A stretch of 64,000 nucleotides of DNA, taken from Phaseolus vulgaris (taxonomy: Eukaryota > Streptophyta > Magnoliopsida > Fabales > Fabaceae). A program made the translations under genes and the position numbers. Shown piece after piece: positions 11,913 to 21,711 of this stretch (the first letter of the stretch is position 1; the number at the start of each line of letters is the position of its first letter). The stretch is taken from the NCBI RefSeq assembly GCF_000499845.2, contig NC_023749.2:43334177-43398176 (forward strand). Direction: 5' to 3'. The notes beneath the pieces were generated by a model, which worked only from the letters and a program-made list of their open reading frames with translations, ran no database searches and was not told where the DNA came from.

Positions 11913-12397
11913 GTGGGGCCAAAAGAATGCTCATGCAATGTATTTAAGGTTTTTGCTACCCCAAAATGTCTCATTAAACCACCCTCACGTGCCTCTCTAA
12001 CAAGAGATTGTCTCAAAGATCCTTGAGGCACACAAAGTCTTTTCCCTTTAAAGAGAAAACCATCATGTATGATAAATTCTTTGTGGCCATCCTTTGACCA
12101 CTCTTGAAAGATGAGAGAAAAATCAAGGTTATCTTTGTAAATTTCCTTGATTGGATCAAACCCCAAGTATTGAGTGTCCAAAACATTAAGCAAGGTGTGT
12201 CCTCTAGAAAGAGCATATGCCACCACATTAGACTTTCCTTGCTTATGTATCACAAACTCTTTTGGAAAAAGATAGTGTTGCCAATTTTGCAAGGTCCTAT
12301 CAAGAGCATAAAGCTCTTTGTCATACGTGGAGTAATTGAGGTGACTTCCTTTGAGTTTCTCACTAAAATAAGCTATGAGGTGACCCAAACTTGACTA
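11873..12397 (-). pseudogene. pol: Gypsy A RNase H remnant and integrase start
   Basis: It opens with GHLIAYFSEKLKGSHLNYST and YDKELYALDRTLQNWQHYL, the RNase H region. It then jumps from EFVIH straight to KQGKSNVVAYALSR, losing several tens of residues. After the tether comes the start of the integrase zinc module ([19 protein letters not shown]), before a frameshift into the next frame near 11,900. Confidence 0.8.
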
Positions 12398-12398
12398 A

Positions 12399-12890
12399 CT
12401 ACTCATACAACCCAAACTTGGTCTTAAAAACGGTTTTCCATTCATCTCCCAGTTTAATCTGGATTTCATTATACCCATTTTCAAGATCAATTTTGGTGAA
12501 GATTTGAGACCCGTGTAACTCATCCAACAAGTCATCTAATCTAGGAATGGGATGCCTATACTTGATGGTTATGTTATTTATTGCACGACAATCCGTACAC
12601 ATCCTCCAACTACCATCCTTTTTAGGGACAAGAATCACATGCATAACACAAGGACTCTTGCTATCTTGGACCCACCCCTTAGCTATGAAATCCTAAACTT
12701 GTTGTTGAATTTTTTTAGCCTCGGTTGGGTTGGTTCTATATGATGGTCTATTTGGTAAAGAAGCCCCGAGTATGAAATGAATTTGATGTTCAATTCCCTT
12801 TAGAGGAGGTAATCCTTTGGGAGGCTCTTGGAACACATCTTGATACTCCTGTACCAAAGGATCCAAACATTTAGAACTATCTACCACCAA
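12399..12890 (-). pseudogene. pol: Gypsy A reverse transcriptase, palm deleted
   Basis: Fragments from 12,890 give EYQDVFQEPPKGLPPLKGIE and RPSYRTNPTEAKKIQQQV. After a stop near 12,693 the frame reads [20 protein letters not shown] and [14 protein letters not shown], the fingers and first catalytic Asp. It ends at KTKFGLYE. The YxDD motif and thumb are missing: the next recognisable residues belong to RNase H at 12,388. The deletion point is flanked by two copies of ACCCAAACTTG (12,382-12,392 and 12,413-12,423). Confidence 0.85.
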
Positions 12891-13239
12891 CTCATTCTCA
12901 AGGTTTTTCTTAGGATAAGCTATAAAGATAGCCTTGTGAGCTAGCCTTACCTTTTTGACCTCTTTGGAGGAGATGAGAAGGCTTTTCTTAACACTCTTTT
13001 TTTCATTTTGCTCATTTTTTTTTTACATTTTCTCTATTCTCTTTCATTTTAACTTGGTCTTCATGTACCTCTTTTGGAGAGAGAGATTTCAATATTTATC
13101 TTATGCCCTTGGAAGGTAAAAAAAAAATTATTAGTAAGGCCATCATGTAAAATTTTTCTATCAAATTGACATGGTCTTCCTAATAGAATGTGGGTGGCTT
13201 CCATTGGCACAACATCACACAAAACCTCATCTTTATATT

Positions 13240-13715
13240 TTCCAATTGAGAAGACTATGATGACTTCTTTATTAACAACTATTTCTCCCTCTTCACTAAG
13301 TCATTGGAGCTTGTAGGGCTTTGCATGAGAGATGGTGGTTAATCCAAGATTTTCCACCACTCTTGTACTTGCCACATTGGTGCAACTACCCCCATCTACA
13401 ATTAATGAACATGATTTGTCATTAATAAGGCACCTTGTATGAAAAATATTTTCCCTTTGACTTTCATCAAAAGGTTTTTGAACTTGTCCAAGCATGCGCC
13501 TTACTACTAACAAATCACCTTCATAAGGCCACTCATACTCATCCTCACTTTGGCTTTTGGAAGAGGTAGGGGAACTAGACCTTGAGGATTGGAAACTATG
13601 GTCACTCACAACAACAACCCCCCCCCCCCCCCCACTTTTACCATCATGGTTCTCTTAGAAGGACAATTTCAAGCTATGTGCCCAAAACCTAAACATTTAA
13701 AACATTTTAAGGGTA
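13240..13715 (-). pseudogene. gag-pol: Gypsy A gag zinc knuckle and protease
   Basis: The zinc knuckle reads CFKCLGFGHIA (13,665-13,710), identical in that stretch to element C, but its last Cys follows a stop. A C16 run (13,618-13,633 on the plus strand) interrupts the frame. The piece at 13,301-13,609 contains a Ser-rich linker, ENIFHTRCL and the protease site IVDGGSCTNVAS (DGG in place of the usual DSG/DTG). The rest of Gag and the 5' LTR are missing because A is fused to element B near 13,720. Confidence 0.8.
13618..13633. repeat. C16 homopolymer
   Basis: Sixteen consecutive C bases inside the gag-protease linker of element A. The length is probably unstable and may be an assembly weak point. 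Confidence 0.9.
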
Positions 13716-13719
13716 GAGG

Positions 13720-14476
13720 TAGAACATATAGGATAGGTGGGTTGGCCAGGTACTCCTTCAACTTGAGGAACACGTCCTCACACTCGTGGATCCATGTAAA
13801 ACGGTTGTTCTTCTTCAAGCACTGGAAGTAAGGGTACCCCTTATCTCCTCCTGCTAATAAGAACCTGGAGAAGGCGGTCATACTCCCAGTCAGCTGCTGT
13901 ACTTCCTTCACCGTGGCAGGGCTCATCATCCCTATGATTGTTGCACACTTGTCCAGGTTTGCTTCAATCCCTCGTTTAGTGAGCAGGAAGCCCTAGAACT
14001 TTCCTGCTTCTACCCAAAACACACACTTATCTGGATTCAGCCTTAGATTATACCTAGCTATTGTTGTGAATAGCTCTTCCAAATCAGCGACGTGCTGGTC
14101 CTTTTCTGTCGAGGTGACGACCATGTCGTCTACATATGCTTGTACATTTCTCCCAATCATGGAGGCGAGAATCCTGTCCATCAACCTCTGATAGGTGGCA
14201 CCAACATTCTTCAGCCATGACCTTATAACAATAGTTAGAGAGCTCCGTCATGAAGGCGGTCTTGCACTCATCATGGGGGTGCAAACGGATCTGACTGTAC
14301 CCCGACAACGCGTATAGAAAGCTCAGCAGTCGGCAACCTGAAGCGTTGTCCACCAAGGAATCTATGATGGGCAGCAGATACAAATCCTTGGGACAGGCCT
14401 TATTCAGGTCTATAAAGTCGATGCACATCCTCCACTTTCCATTTGCCTTCTTCACCAATACCACGTTGTTAGCCAC
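13720..14476 (-). pseudogene. pol: Gypsy B (Tat type) reverse transcriptase, truncated
   Basis: From 14,476 the frame gives NNVVLVKKANGKWRMCIDF then NKACPKDLYLLPIIDSLVD, the plant gypsy RT fingers/palm. A frameshift near 14,200 leads into RILASMIGRNVQAYVDDMVV with the YVDD active site, then NLRLNPDKCVFWVEAGKF. A further piece at 13,740-13,929 has TVKEVQQLTGSMTAFSRFL and FQCLKKNNRFTW, the thumb/connection. It ends at KEYLANPPIL, where element A sequence begins. RNase H, integrase and 3' LTR are missing. Confidence 0.85.
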
Positions 14477-14479
14477 TTA

Positions 14480-15108
14480 GGGTACTGAATTTCCCTTATG
14501 TGACCAACTTTCAAGAGCTTCTGAGTTTCCTCTTTGATGACTAGACGTCTCTCTTTGTCGAGCTTTCTTCTTCTCTATATTAATGGCCTGACCTTCTCAT
14601 CCATGGTGAGTCTATGACACAAGAACTCAGGATCTATTCGGGCATGTCTGTAGAAGACCAGGCAAAAGCACTCATGTGTCTCGCTATCACGTTACTGATC
14701 TTGTCTTGCAATTCTTGGCCTTGCGATGTGCCAAGCTTGAACTTCTTCCCCGTGATCACCTTCTCTTGAACCTCACCAGCAGGCCTAGGTCACCTTTCGT
14801 TGGTGACCTCATCTCGGGTGATCACCTCTGGCATCTGCGCCTGGACGGAGACTGTACACACTCCTCTTCTGTTCTTCAGGCTGTTCTCGTAGCACTTCTT
14901 CACCGCCTTTTGGTCAAACTTGATGATGATGACCGCTCCCTCGAGAGAAGGCAATTTCATCTTCATGTGCCTCATCGAGGCCACCGTGCCTCACCTCGTG
15001 CCTAACCAAAAGTAAGTTATAGGCCGAAACAACATTAACCACTAAATACCTGATACTAATTGTGCGAGATGAGACGCCATCTGAAAAGGTTGTCCTCAGC
15101 TTCACATG
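14480..15108 (-). pseudogene. pol: Gypsy B protease-RT linker
   Basis: The frame at 14,914-15,108 reads VKLRTTFSDGVSSRTISIRY then VVNVVSAYNLLL, the C-terminal half of the Tat-type protease. It is followed by MKMKLPSLEGAVIIIKFDQK and a YENSLKNRRGV stretch, the poorly conserved linker before RT. Frameshifts near 14,910 and 14,790 break it. Its upstream half lies at 16,056-16,260, separated by the 942-bp insertion. Confidence 0.75.
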
Positions 15109-15857
15109 TGATGTGAGTTGATTAGGAGATGATTCATTAGTTGACACTTTTAAGAATTAGGATCAAGATTCTTAAGCAATTCAAGAACACAAACAAAGAT
15201 AATGAAGAACAACACAAACCGAATAGAAACCCATTTCAAGAAGATGAACCGATTGAAAATACAACTAAGACACATGAACCCAATAGAACATCAAAACAAG
15301 CAATTCCAACCGATTAAAACAAGAAATAACAACAAACTACGGAATTAAAATCAAGGATAACAACTTTTTACCGATTGAAAATAAGAACAAATGAACAAGA
15401 CATGTTTAGAGTTTGATATGGAATGAAAATGGAAGAAGAAGATGAAAGGTTGGAAAGACTTACGTGGTTGATGCTAGGGAAGATGAACACGCCACTTGGA
15501 AGGTGAATAGGCTCCAAGATGAGTGAAGGTTGCCGCCACTTAAGAGCTCCCAAATACTCACAAGATAAGACTAGGAGAAGGAGAACAAGTCTCACAAAAT
15601 CTCTCTCAATTTGAGAAGAGTAACTTTACTTTCAAAATTCAATATCCAATGTCTCTTTACAAGAGCCAAGCACCTCTTTATATAGAGTAGAGGGCCGGTC
15701 ATAACAAGGCAAAGGGAAGTAAAAAAGGCATTGAAAATGCCACCCCAAACAAATCACTCATATTCTAGAAAACGTGACTTTTCCACTACTTCTCTTTTAT
15801 GTTCTATTTTAAATCTATTCTAAAGATATTACAAAAAGATATATCAATTGAAGCTCA
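15109..15857 (-). repeat. LTR of the one-LTR insertion
   Basis: 749 bp running on the minus strand from TGAGCTTCAATTGATATATC to CAACTCACATCA. It carries several ACCGATTGAAA/ACCGATTAAAA motifs (15,240-15,380), as in the LTRs of element C. Confidence 0.8.
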
Positions 15858-16050
15858 TCTACTAATGCTTGTGTCCTTGCTCTTATTAATCTTTTGTTTG
15901 GGCCTCAATGTTAAGAATACTAATAAGAAGAACTTCAAGTGTTGTGGTCCTTGACCATTCCTCCTATTGATGGAATCTCCATTTGCTGGTTGAGATGACC
16001 CTTCAAATTTAGCATCCATGGTCCTCTTCTTATGGATTTGGTTCATATTA
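15109..16050 (-). mobile_element. One-LTR gypsy insertion with ACATG duplication
   Basis: The insertion is exactly flanked by ACATG at 15,104-15,108 and 16,051-16,055. It consists, on the minus strand, of about 193 bp of the internal 3' tail (16,050-15,858, including HLKFFLLVFLTLRP, like the tail of element C) and one complete LTR. It lacks the 5' LTR, gag and pol. With one ACATG copy counted, the flanking B frame runs across the site without a shift. Such a precise duplication around a 5'-truncated copy is odd, since integrase normally uses two LTR ends. Confidence 0.85.
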
Positions 16051-16055
16051 ACATG

Positions 16056-17640
16056 TCCCCGCACCTTCACCTGATCTCCAGCAAAGCCAAACAAGCAACC
16101 ATCATACAGTCTCAATTGGTCAGGTGACAACTGCAAGTTATTAAATGTTATCTAAAACATCACATCAGCTGAGCTCCCCTGGTCAGTGAGAACTCAATGT
16201 ACTCTTCTTCCCACGGTGACGACGAAGATCACCACTAGATCATCCTCGTGTGGGACCACGTCCCCCAAATCAGCACTGTAAAGCAAAGGTCGGGTTCGGC
16301 TAGTTGGTCAGCCTCCCACGCCTCTACTATCATCACCTCTCTCGTGTACTTCTTATGTTTGGAGGCGGAACAACCCCCTCCTGAAAATCCTCCCAATATG
16401 GTGTTCAGCTCATCGTGGACAGGTACCTCATGTCCTTGGTCCACTGAAATAGTCTCTTCCTTCGACCACTCCTGGCTCCCTTCCAGATACTCCTTCAAAA
16501 ATCCATCTTTTATCAAGCCAACTAGCTGGTAGCCCGAGGTTATACAAGGTTCCACGTCATGCCCAAACCACTTGTGAAAGTCGCACAAGGCCTCCTTGCG
16601 CGGCCCCAAGTTCCTGTTAGATTTTGAGGGGAACCTCAGGTTTTCCGCCATTCTTGGCATACCCAACAGCTCCTTGTAAGTCATCCAGAACTTTGGGTGG
16701 AAAGGCAGATCATCTCTTGCCTTCGTCCTAGGTTGGTTCTTTCTGGATGCGTTGGGTGCTCACCGTACGTCTGACCTCTTCTCGGTCACAGCTTCATGGA
16801 CCCTCAGAAGTTGAGCTCGGATGCTCTCTTTGGGCTTGGCTTGCCCTAGGTGTGTGTTGTCTCTCTTCATAGATACCGCCTCTTCGGCAGCGATGTGAGC
16901 GACAACTTGTCGTCGTATCTCCCCAAACGTCTTTGCTGAATTTCTGATCAGCAAATCGTTGAACTGTCCTGACATCCTGGGTTTGGAGCCTTACTATACA
17001 CGCCCCAAACCTGTTCAGGAAGTCCTTCAAAGGTTCTCCATGTCTTTGCTTTACACCGAAAAGGTCAAAGGGGACTGGCGGTCGGGCTTGGTTAACGATG
17101 AATTGTTCCCTGAACAATTCGGAAAACTGGTCGAAGGAGGTTATGTGGCCATCAGAAAGGCTAACAGACCACTATAATGTCGTGCATGTGAGCGTACCCA
17201 TGAACATCTTGCAATGTATGACATCAGTAACTCCCTAAATGATCATCTAGGCGTTGAATGTTGTTAAGTGGCTCTCGGGATCTTCTACACCTGTGAATGT
17301 AATCTTGGGCATTATATAGTTGGTTGGTATGGCAGCATCCATATTCGCCTGCGAAAATGGTTTGGGGCGGGCCCATAGTTGGAAAATCGGGTCTCGCTCC
17401 CCTGCGGAATGTTCGTCAAGTTGTTGTATACTCCTACGCAATTCCTCATTGGTCTTGCGTAACTCGTCCTTGCTTGCTCGAGACGCGTCTATCTCCTCCT
17501 TTAGTTGGTCTTGCCTGAGCAGCTGCTCAGCTTGGGCTTCCGCAATGAGTCTCTCTTGTTCAGCCTTAGATGTTGTCATTGCCTCCTAGAGAGAATTCAC
17601 GGTTTCCATAAGTTGTTGTATGGTAGGGTTGCCATTCCCA
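16056..17640 (-). pseudogene. gag-pol: Gypsy B Gag and start of protease
   Basis: At 17,247-17,579 a Glu/Arg-rich coiled coil (EELRRSIQQLDEH) leads to MPKITFTGVEDPESHL, the start of the Tat-type capsid. At 16,794-17,117 comes FREQFIVNQARPPVPFDLF with KQRHGEPLKDFLNRFGA, the capsid core. At 16,235-16,684 a CDFHKWFGHDVEPC motif replaces a normal zinc knuckle, as is typical of Tat/Ogre elements. Beyond 16,235 the protease reads DQGSSADVMF and RPYDGCLFGF-like residues before the insertion at 16,050. At least three frame breaks (near 17,240, 16,780 and 16,230) inactivate it. Confidence 0.8.
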
Positions 17641-17724
17641 TCAAATCCCAATGGACCTTGCCTTGTATTCCTCATCACTTTTAGAACCTCGAGCACAATT
17701 ATGAGTGGGACCTGGTTTTATCGG

Positions 17725-17744
17725 GCCCCACGATGGGCACCAAA
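17725..17744 (-). other. Gypsy B primer-binding site
   Basis: On the minus strand TTTGGTGCCCATCGTGGGGC follows the LTR end directly. Position and TTTGG start match the primer site of element H (TTTGGCATCC, 36,346-36,355). The complementary tRNA was not identified. Confidence 0.7.
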
Positions 17745-18504
17745 TGTTGTTGCCGGTTGACTTGCTCGCCGGTTACTTTGATGACAAGCTCTAGCTCTAT
17801 CTGTTTCTTCACAAGTTCGTCCTATCTTTTGCTGCTCTAGAATGTAGCTCCGTTGAAATAGAGGGGGCCCTACCTGTTGATTGCACTTCGACGATCAAGT
17901 CAGTACATGGCTTATAAGAGTTTAAGAAGTAGTAAGTTTCAGTCTTAGAAACAACGTACCTTTACCTGGGGTCTCAAACCCCTTTTATAGCTTACCTCTT
18001 ATAACAACTTTCCATCATGAGAATCTAATCTCAACTGAAAGCATACTCAACAGGAAAATATTATGTTCAAGGGCACACTCTCACGGTGCTGCAACAGAAT
18101 TGAATCTTTCCTCCAGGGAGTGCATAAAATAATAACAGAATAACCACCACGGTACCAACTCATGTACCAACATTAGGGGTCCAGTCTATTTACGTAGGCA
18201 CCCTCTCTGTGGTGCTAAGCTACCTTTCATTATACAAGCAACCTAACTTCTACGTGCCCTAACACACATGGGCTTAGGTTTAAAAGAAAACACTTACTCA
18301 ACTTATACCCCATACGTACTAAATACACCCCTAGGTCCACAATTACCCTTCGCTAGCCGCCTAGACGAAAAATGGCTAACTCATACAACCGGGGCCCAGT
18401 CACATGACCCATTATACTAGCCCAATAGCCGAGCTAACCTGCCTTTGCCATGCACCGAGATCTGACCACCGAGTGCTGAGTTCTGAGCGCTCTGGTCCAG
18501 CACA
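17745..18504 (-). repeat. Gypsy B 5' LTR
   Basis: On the minus strand it runs from TGTGCTGGACCAGAGCG to GGCAACAACA, 760 bp. The same termini occur in the solo LTR at 54,554-55,063 (TGTACTGGACCAGAGCG ... GGCAAGAACA), which confirms both ends. Confidence 0.85.
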
Positions 18505-19165
18505 TTTATAAATATTAAAAATATGAAAAAGTTTACCTTAAATACTATAAATAATTTTGAATATATCTTTCATTAATAACTATATTTATAAATATTAATA
18601 TTTATATAATATGTTAATATAATTATTTGTAGAGAATCAATTGTGTTGAACTTTATATATTTATAATTAATTATTTTGAAAATAATTTTTTTTTAAATAA
18701 TTTTTTTTTATTCCACTCTTTCCATTAGGTTTATCATAAAAAATAACATAAAAATAAACACGTAATTAGTGTTATGGTTAGAAATCCACACATGGTGAGT
18801 TTGAGTAAGAAGACTTTAGGTGAAAAATCAAATAAATAAAAAATAACTATAATTTGTAATGCGTATTTATTTATATATTTTTTTATTTTTATCATAAATT
18901 TATATGTATTTACTATTTAATATATAATAAATAATGAGATAATATAAATTATAAAATATATTATTTAAATATTATAAATATGTGTATCATAAATTTATTT
19001 GTATTTATTTTTTATGATAAAAGTAAAAAATGTGGATACACAAGCGCTTTCCCGCCTGTGTTCTCATTAGAAATTGGGCTTTCATTGATCCCCTTCCTTC
19101 GTAGCTTAATTCAAACTCAGACAACTCCACCGACCACACCGTCATTCGACCTGTAAGTTCGGGTT
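18505..19165. other. AT-rich spacer
   Basis: Very A+T-rich to about 19,030, with ATAAATTTAT repeats on both strands, then about 130 bp of mixed composition containing a splice-donor-like CTGTAAGT near 19,150. No coding frame is supportable. It separates gypsy B from the remnant of H. Confidence 0.4.
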
Positions 19166-20286
19166 TTTGGAGGATTTTTCTGACCAGGTAGTTTTCCCGG
19201 GTCGTGATGTTGAAGCTGCAAAAGTAGTGTCTTGGCAGTAGTGAGAAGAATACTAATGCTAGTATGAGCTTTTCAATAACCTGATACCTCTCCTCTAGAG
19301 GTTGGAGAGTTCAACTTGTAAAATAAGGCGTCGAATGAACTTCCTTGATCCATCAGGATCCTTCTCACCCTACAGTTTGTGATAGTGGTCGTGATTACCA
19401 CTAGATCGTCTGGCTTGGGGTCTCGAATGAGAAATATTCATTGGTGAAGAAGATGTTTAGCAAGGAACGAGGTGGTAGGAGGCTGACCGAGTTGATGCTC
19501 CTAAAATGCTTTTTCTTGGCCAAGCTCGTATGTCCACCGCCCGCAAAACCTCAAACTATGGTGTTGATATCTCCACGCCCTATGCTGACTTTGAGCATTC
19601 TTGGGTTTTCTTGTTCGTGATGGGATTCTCCTTCCTCAAGTTGAGCAGTCCTGAATCTACTTCTCTTGGGAGTTTCCACTCAGTATGAGCCCCAACCTCG
19701 ACCACCGTGTCTTCCTCTTCGTCCATGACCACGACCCCAAAAAATATTTCCTGTCATGGTCGTTATGGACCTGATGTATGAATCAGTTTAATGCCCATGA
19801 TCTAACTAACTCTTCTAGGAGATCATTCACTTTAAAACACTCCTTTGTGTTATACCTTTAGTCTCAGTGATAGATGCAATGCTTAGTGGGATCTCCTGAA
19901 GGATTGTTTGGGGCCGGAGATGGTAACTGGACAAGCTCCAAGTTACAAATCTCCTGAAGGACTATCCCTTTTGTTGTGTTGTGGAGGTTGGTGCCTTCAT
20001 AGCCTTTCTCTAAGAATCTGCATTCTCCTCGATGCTGATGTATCTTGTTGCCTTCGCCCGCAGTTGGTCCATGTTCTCTGGAGGCACTGAGTACAAGGTA
20101 TCTAAGAACTTTTCTAGGCATGGCCACCACCGAGTGCAAGTCAAGAATGTTCAACATGGTTTGGGCAAATCGAGCCATGTACTGCCTCAAGCCTTCACCT
20201 TTTCCCTACACAACGTTGTGAAAAGATGTTGAAGTTGCCACTATTGGTTTACAGTGGGCGAACCTGGCTAGAAATTGGGTGCAAAG
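19166..20286 (-). pseudogene. gag-pol: Gypsy H Gag C-terminus and protease
   Basis: From 20,286 the minus strand reads LCTQFLARFAHCKP, then LRQYMARFAQTMLNILDLHS, the end of the Tat-type capsid. After the frame at 19,864-20,190 comes a degenerate HRHGHTTEEC box. Further on (19,420-19,300) the protease block reads VRRILMDQGSSFDALFY. Several stops and frameshifts break it. The upstream Gag sequence lies 14 kb away at 34,531-34,687, so a composite insertion separates the two halves. Confidence 0.75.
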
Positions 20287-21174
20287 TGATATGATTCCAA
20301 TAGCAAGATATAGATGATTCTTTGACATTTTATGGAATCAACTTGAGTTAGAGATTGAATAGGCACTTTTATAGAAATGGATCAATGTTCTATGTTTCAA
20401 GAACTCACCAAAACTTGCACCAAACACCAAACTCACATGGAAGTCCCATTTCTTGTCAATTGAACCGATTAAAAGGTGCTAGAATACAAATGAACCGATT
20501 AAATTGCTTAAGAAATGAAAGGAACCGATTGAAATGCTTCACAAATGAAATGCACCGAACAAAAGCAAAGAAGAAAGAAGATGAACCGATTGAAACAAGA
20601 AACTAAGCTAGAACACCGAATAGAAAGCATGAAAGGAACCTAAGACATGTTTAAGAGTTCATATAAGCTCGGAAATGGAAGGAGAGGATGGAGAAGAAAG
20701 AAGACTTATGTGGTTGTAGTTCTTGGTTGATGAACACGCCACTTGAAGTGTGAATGCTCCAAGATAAGTGTGCAATGCCGCCACTTGAGAGAACCAAGGC
20801 ACTCAAGATGAGACTAGGAAGAGGAGAAGACAAGTTCTCACTACACTCAATCACCAATTTGAGAGAGTTTTGATACTACAAATTCCAATTCTGAATTATG
20901 AAGGACCCAAGCCCTCCTTTTATAGGAGCAAGGGTCGGTCATGAAGCTTACAACACAAGCTAACCAAAAGACTCTTCATATGCTACTTACTAATAGCGCC
21001 TAAATAAAGCATGAAGAGTCCCCTTCTAGAAAATTCTAAACTAATGCCTAAAGATGCTTTTACAAAAGAGGTATCTAAGGTTTCCCTCTAAGAACCTTCC
21101 TAAAAGCTATATATTTAAACATTCTACCTTTTATACAAAAGATACTACAAAGAGAGATATTAATTGAAGTCCCA
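20287..21174 (-). repeat. Element C 3' LTR
   Basis: On the minus strand TGGGACTTCAATTAATATC ... GGAATCATATCA. It contains at least four ACCGATTAAA/ACCGATTGAAA motifs between 20,463 and 20,595. The short open frames at 20,355-20,857 are LTR sequence. Confidence 0.9.
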
Positions 21175-21222
21175 TTCTTTGAAAGCACGTAGACTTCTTT
21201 GACTTTAGGCTTGATGCTCTCT

Positions 21223-21711
21223 TTATTTTATGTCTTCTTTTAATTTTGAGAAGACTAGAAGGAAGAACTTCAAATATGTGGGTGAATGACCTCTTCCTTC
21301 ATTAATAAAAGCCTCTCCTATTGGATCTCCATCATACTCCTCGAGTTGGAGAGAATTCGTCCACGAATTCTGAATCCCTGCATATAACAAAGTCAGTTTA
21401 TTTTTACAATTAAAAGTGGAAGAAAAAGGTAAACATGACTTAGCATTTGTAAACAATGGGATTTCAGAAAAGGAGATTCTATAAATCGACCAAGTTGGAA
21501 AAATTTGTTTGGGAATGATGATATGTTTTGGAAAAAGACCTCTTAAATGGTGAAAACCATTAGGAGGTATGAAAAAATCATCCCTAACATTTTTTAACCA
21601 AGATGGTGTTGAAATAGGAACCTTGGGTAATGAAAAAGATAAGGAAGGAAAACACCTTGGATGTGAAAGGATAAGACCCATGTCAACTTGGCCTTCTTTG
21701 TCTTTTTTCAT
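21223..21711 (-). CDS. Element C 3' tail open frame
   Basis: A 162-codon frame starting at 21,711 that overlaps the end of gag by 29 bases in another frame. Its C-terminal part (GIQNSWTNSLQLEEYDGD, then PTYLKFFLLVF) is homologous to the tail after integrase in element A (NSWTNSLPLGEHDE) and to the tail in the one-LTR insertion. The N-terminal two thirds have no recognisable domain. It is probably a remnant of the pol 3' end fused to filler at the site of the pol deletion, not an independent gene. Confidence 0.35.
   Translation of the reverse strand: MKKDKEGQVDMGLILSHPRCFPSLSFSLPKVPISTPSWLKNVRDDFFIPPNGFHHLRGLFPKHIIIPKQIFPTWSIYRISFSEIPLFTNAKSCLPFSSTFNCKNKLTLLYAGIQNSWTNSLQLEEYDGDPIGEAFINEGRGHSPTYLKFFLLVFSKLKEDIK

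Noticed and set aside
14676..15005. 109-residue plus-strand frame
   Set aside because: Shadow of the protease-RT linker of gypsy B on the opposite strand.
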